Source of the DNA: Candidatus Saccharibacteria bacterium UBA5170
GTDB taxonomy: Bacteria; Patescibacteriota; Saccharimonadia; Saccharimonadales; Saccharimonadaceae
NCBI GenBank assembly: GCA_002413425.1
Contig: DHWY01000003.1
Location: forward strand, 170,765-186,996
Direction: 5' to 3'
DNA: 16,232 nt
The notes beneath the pieces are model-generated. The model was not told the DNA's origin. It did not search any database and saw nothing but the letters and a program-made list of their open reading frames with translations. A program made the position numbers and the translations under genes. Below, in pieces: positions 13,409 to 16,232 of this stretch (positions are counted from its first letter, which is position 1; every line of letters starts with the position of its first letter).

Positions 13409-14674
13409 ATGAGCTTTTTTAAACTAACAATTCGTGATGTGCCGCTTGATCACCAAACGGTGTTAGTGCGGACCGACTATAACGTTCCCCTCGCAACCGA
13501 CGGCACCATTAGTGATGATTTTCGCATTCGGGCCAGCCTGCCGACGCTGCACTATTTACTTGACCGTGGCTGTAAGATTGTTATTATTAGTCACCTTGGA
13601 CGCCCAGATGGACGCGACTCTGCCCTTAGCCTCGAGCCAGTAGCCCTCCGTTTGGCGCAGTTACTTAGACGCGACGTCCGCTTTGTCGATGATACGATTG
13701 GCGATAGGGTATATCAGGCGATTAAACGTGCTCCAAAAGTTAGTATTACGGTCCTACAGAACCTCCGCTATTATGTCGATGAAGAGGCGGATAGTCATGA
13801 GTTCGCGAAAAAGATTGCCAAGGCAACAGCCGCCCGCTATTTTGTCCAAGATGGTTTTGGGGTTGTCCATCGCGCGCACGCTAGCACTCATGCCATCACG
13901 CTATGTATCCCTAGTGTGGCGGGTTTTTTGCTTGAACATGAGTACACGATAATTACGGGAGTTATGGAGTCACCAAAGCGACCTTTGGTTGCAGTGATGG
14001 GCGGAGCCAAGGTCAGTGACAAAATTGCTGTTATTCAGCGCTTTGTGAAGGTGGCCGATAAAATAATTATTGGCGGGGCGATGGCCAATACCTTTCTGGC
14101 CTACAAAGGGATATCGGTTGGTGCGAGCAAAGTCGAGGAAGGTCAACGAGACGTTCTCGACAGTATTTATGCCGCGGCTCGTGACAAAGTTGGTGATAAA
14201 GTCGATAACCTCATTATCTTACCGGTTGATTTGGCTGTTGCACCTTCTTTGAGTATTGATAGCCAGCGACGAGTCGTCAAGGTTGGAAACCTTGAATCCG
14301 ACGATATCGCCCTTGATATTGGCGATATATCTATTGAGCGAGTCGCCAAAGAAGTTAACAAAGCCCTATCCGTCGTATGGAATGGACCGCTTGGCTACAG
14401 CGAAATTCCGGCCTTTGCCCATAGTTCTGCGCGGCTGGCACTGGTGTTGGCGACCCAGCCTAAAACGACGTCGATTATTGGTGGCGGTGATACGGCTGAC
14501 TTCGTACTGAAATGGGACAGTAAGGGCGGCCGTAGTTTTACTCATGTTTCGACGGGCGGTGGGGCCAGCCTAGAACTTATGGCGGGGGACAAATTACCAG
14601 GGGTCGAAAGTTTGCTAGACGCCCCTCGTCAAATAGAGTACACTAACAGTAATAACCATAAGCAATATATATAA
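13409..14674 (+). CDS. pgk: Phosphoglycerate kinase
   Basis: 421 residues from the ATG at 13409, which has AGAGGGG just upstream; a GTG two codons earlier is possible. It transfers phosphate from 1,3-bisphosphoglycerate to ADP. Seen in order: LVRTDYNVPL (usually VDFNVPL), ISHLGRPDG, GFGVVHRAHAST (usually AFGTAHRAHAS), MGGAKVSDKI, VVWNGPLGYSE and IIGGGDTADFV, then the FTHVSTGGGASLELMAG hinge and nucleotide site. Both domains are complete. Small departures from consensus in the two substrate-binding loops look like lineage drift rather than loss of function. The gene sits one base before tpiA, so the two are translated together. Confidence 0.97.
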   Translation: MSFFKLTIRDVPLDHQTVLVRTDYNVPLATDGTISDDFRIRASLPTLHYLLDRGCKIVIISHLGRPDGRDSALSLEPVALRLAQLLRRDVRFVDDTIGDRVYQAIKRAPKVSITVLQNLRYYVDEEADSHEFAKKIAKATAARYFVQDGFGVVHRAHASTHAITLCIPSVAGFLLEHEYTIITGVMESPKRPLVAVMGGAKVSDKIAVIQRFVKVADKIIIGGAMANTFLAYKGISVGASKVEEGQRDVLDSIYAAARDKVGDKVDNLIILPVDLAVAPSLSIDSQRRVVKVGNLESDDIALDIGDISIERVAKEVNKALSVVWNGPLGYSEIPAFAHSSARLALVLATQPKTTSIIGGGDTADFVLKWDSKGGRSFTHVSTGGGASLELMAGDKLPGVESLLDAPRQIEYTNSNNHKQYI

Positions 14675-14675
14675 G

Positions 14676-15485
14676 ATGGCAAGAGATAAGACACTCATCG
14701 TTGGCAACTGGAAAATGAACCTCAATATGCATGAGGCGAGTTTGTATGTTCATCAATTAGCCAAACTTGTCAAGAATCGCCGCGACGTTGAAGTGGTCCT
14801 GGCGCCAACGGCTTTGACGTTACAATCTTTGAGCCTTCAAGTGAATTACCGGCAGTTCAAATTGGCTGCTCAAAATTTTTACTGGCGTGATCAGGGTGCG
14901 TATACGGGTGAGATTTCAGCGTCGCAGTTGCGTGGCGTCGTTCAATATGCTCTTGTCGGTCATTCGGAGCGTCGTCATGTTTTTCATGAGTCCGATAAGG
15001 ACATTCGTGCTAAAGTCCAAGCCGCCATTCGTAACCAGATTTGTCCGATTCTATGTGTTGGCGAAACGGCGAGCGAGCGGGCTGACGGAGAGACGCTCGA
15101 CGTTATTCACGACCAGTTAATTGGCGGGTTGGCAAACGTTACTAGCGAGGAGGTAGAGCAGATTGTAATCGCCTATGAGCCAGTCTGGGCAATCAGTAGC
15201 GGTGACGGTAATGGCCATAATGCCCTGCCTAGTGATGTAAAAAAGGTCGTAGCGATTATTCGTAATCAAATTAAGCATTTATATGGTTCGGTTGCGGCAA
15301 ATAATATTCGTGTTTTATATGGCGCAAGCGTGAGGGCTGATGATGCCGCGGCCTATCTTGCGATTGAAGGTATTGACGGCCTGCTCGTTGGTGGGGTAAG
15401 TCTCGACGCGTATGGATTCAACGAAATAGTTAAAAAAGCACATAAAGGCTCGTCGCTAGCCAAAAATACAGAAGGTGGTATATGA
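14676..15485 (+). CDS. tpiA: Triosephosphate isomerase
   Basis: 269 residues, slightly longer than the usual 250 because of a short C-terminal tail. It interconverts dihydroxyacetone phosphate and glyceraldehyde 3-phosphate. Visible are GNWKMNL with the active-site Asn and Lys, YALVGHSERR with the catalytic His, the AYEPVWAISSG loop with the catalytic Glu and lid, and the phosphate-binding YGASV and LLVGGVSL strands. The gene follows pgk after one base and overlaps the next start by 4 nt (ATGA), so it is part of one operon with a downstream proline-rich gene. Confidence 0.97.
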   Translation: MARDKTLIVGNWKMNLNMHEASLYVHQLAKLVKNRRDVEVVLAPTALTLQSLSLQVNYRQFKLAAQNFYWRDQGAYTGEISASQLRGVVQYALVGHSERRHVFHESDKDIRAKVQAAIRNQICPILCVGETASERADGETLDVIHDQLIGGLANVTSEEVEQIVIAYEPVWAISSGDGNGHNALPSDVKKVVAIIRNQIKHLYGSVAANNIRVLYGASVRADDAAAYLAIEGIDGLLVGGVSLDAYGFNEIVKKAHKGSSLAKNTEGGI

Positions 15486-16232
15486 AAGATCTTGATTTTG
15501 ACGAACTAGACCGAGCGGTGAACTCACTTCTTCCAAATAATAATGTGCCAGCAGAAGAGCAACCCGTTGCGCTACCTGCCGATAACATCATCACTCCAAC
15601 CGTCAACGTTCCCGTCCAACCCGTCTCGCAACCTCTCGCTGCTCGGCGAAGCACGGGACGGTTCATGGATGTCGTCCATCCTTCCTCGGATATGAGAACG
15701 ACGACTCTACCTCCGCGGCCTGTTTCGCGCGAAGGAGCCGTGATCGCGCCATCTGCCCTCCGTGGGCCCATCGACGAACCCCTTTCGCCCAGCCAAGATA
15801 CTCCATGGTCGCCGACTAATACTCCACCAGTAGTTACCGAAGCACCACAGCCAGCGGCAGGTGACTGGCCAGACCCAATTGATTTCACTGGTCCTATGCC
15901 AAGCGAGACTCCGAAAACATCAACAGAACTAGAGGCAGACGAATCACCGCAGTCCAGTCAAGAGCAATCTTTGGTTGATGACGACAAAGATATTAATCAG
16001 ATTGCAGAAGCTATTAACAAAACACTTGGTCAAGATCAAGATCAAGATTCTCAAGCCCCACTTGAGTCACCATTTTTGATGGATGCAAAAGTCGAGAAAC
16101 GGCCGTTGGGCGCATTTTCAACCGAAGTAGCTATACCATCAACTGATCCAGTCAAAGAGGCGACACCCTCTCTGTCAATCGAAACCGAAACTCTTAACCA
16201 AACAGGTGAGGATGATGTTAAAAAAGAGGAAC
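15482..16232 (+). CDS. Proline-rich, largely disordered protein, 3' end beyond the window
   Basis: An open frame of 250 codons has no stop before the window ends. It begins MKDLDFDELDRAVNSLLP, overlapping tpiA by 4 nt. A short motif, RRSTGRFMDVVHPSSDMR, is at about 55-72. The rest is rich in Pro, Ser, Thr, Glu, Asp and Gln, with a QDQDQD run, and looks unstructured. The N-terminal helix and the RFMDVVHPSSDMR motif resemble a conserved Saccharibacteria protein of unknown role that I recall in this context. Such a tail often precedes a C-terminal membrane or cell-wall-facing domain, which would lie outside the window. Coupling to the glycolytic genes is seen; the functional link is unknown. Confidence 0.75.
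   Translation, partial: MKDLDFDELDRAVNSLLPNNNVPAEEQPVALPADNIITPTVNVPVQPVSQPLAARRSTGRFMDVVHPSSDMRTTTLPPRPVSREGAVIAPSALRGPIDEPLSPSQDTPWSPTNTPPVVTEAPQPAAGDWPDPIDFTGPMPSETPKTSTELEADESPQSSQEQSLVDDDKDINQIAEAINKTLGQDQDQDSQAPLESPFLMDAKVEKRPLGAFSTEVAIPSTDPVKEATPSLSIETETLNQTGEDDVKKEE

Noticed and set aside
15430..15888. Minus-strand 152-residue reading frame
   Set aside because: It is the antisense shadow of the proline-rich gene and the tpiA end. The plus frame has the family-like start and the operon overlap.
1..16232. CRISPR array
   Set aside because: No regularly spaced direct repeats were seen. The only repeats are the tandem pair at 7545-7582 and the two palindromes around the transposase.

Overview
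The window reads like part of a small, reduced bacterial genome, most likely a Saccharibacteria (TM7, Candidate Phyla Radiation) relative. This is an inference. It rests on the pyruvate kinase, phosphoglycerate kinase and triosephosphate isomerase order, and on the next gene opening with MKDLDFDELDRAVNSL followed by a proline-rich tail, a protein I associate with that lineage. TGA is used as a stop (recombinase, restriction-modification gene) and not as a sense codon, so the code is the standard bacterial one.

Three blocks are visible. (1) 1-266 is chromosomal: the end of a structured transcript with a good terminator, then an intact tRNA-Glu(TTC). (2) About 267 to 10.9 kb is an AT-rich accessory block that looks like an integrative element seated at the tRNA. 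It opens with a minus-strand large serine recombinase whose 3' end runs antiparallel through the tRNA terminator and into the tRNA 3' half. Two tiny genes and a strikingly structured leader precede the recombinase. The cargo on the plus strand comes in three units: a type IIG restriction-modification enzyme with a three-helix membrane protein, a 61-residue protein and a HEPN-like protein; a structured RNA with terminator followed by two small single-helix membrane proteins; and a TIR-fold protein with a C-terminal helical region followed by an unrecognised 237-residue partner. Together this looks like a defence island on a mobile element. (3) From about 11 kb the sequence is visibly more GC-rich and chromosomal. 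A REP-associated tyrosine transposase is bracketed by two near-identical palindromes, then come pyk, pgk and tpiA (lower glycolysis and ATP production) and the start of a proline-rich protein cut by the window end.

The most interesting items are the uncharacterised RNA at 7613-7753 with its small membrane-protein genes, the recombinase leader at 1821-1926 with two interlocking inverted repeats, the TIR pair, the membrane/HEPN genes attached to the restriction enzyme, and the recombinase C-terminus that is written by the tRNA gene. No clear second attachment site could be found, so the right edge of the element is uncertain.
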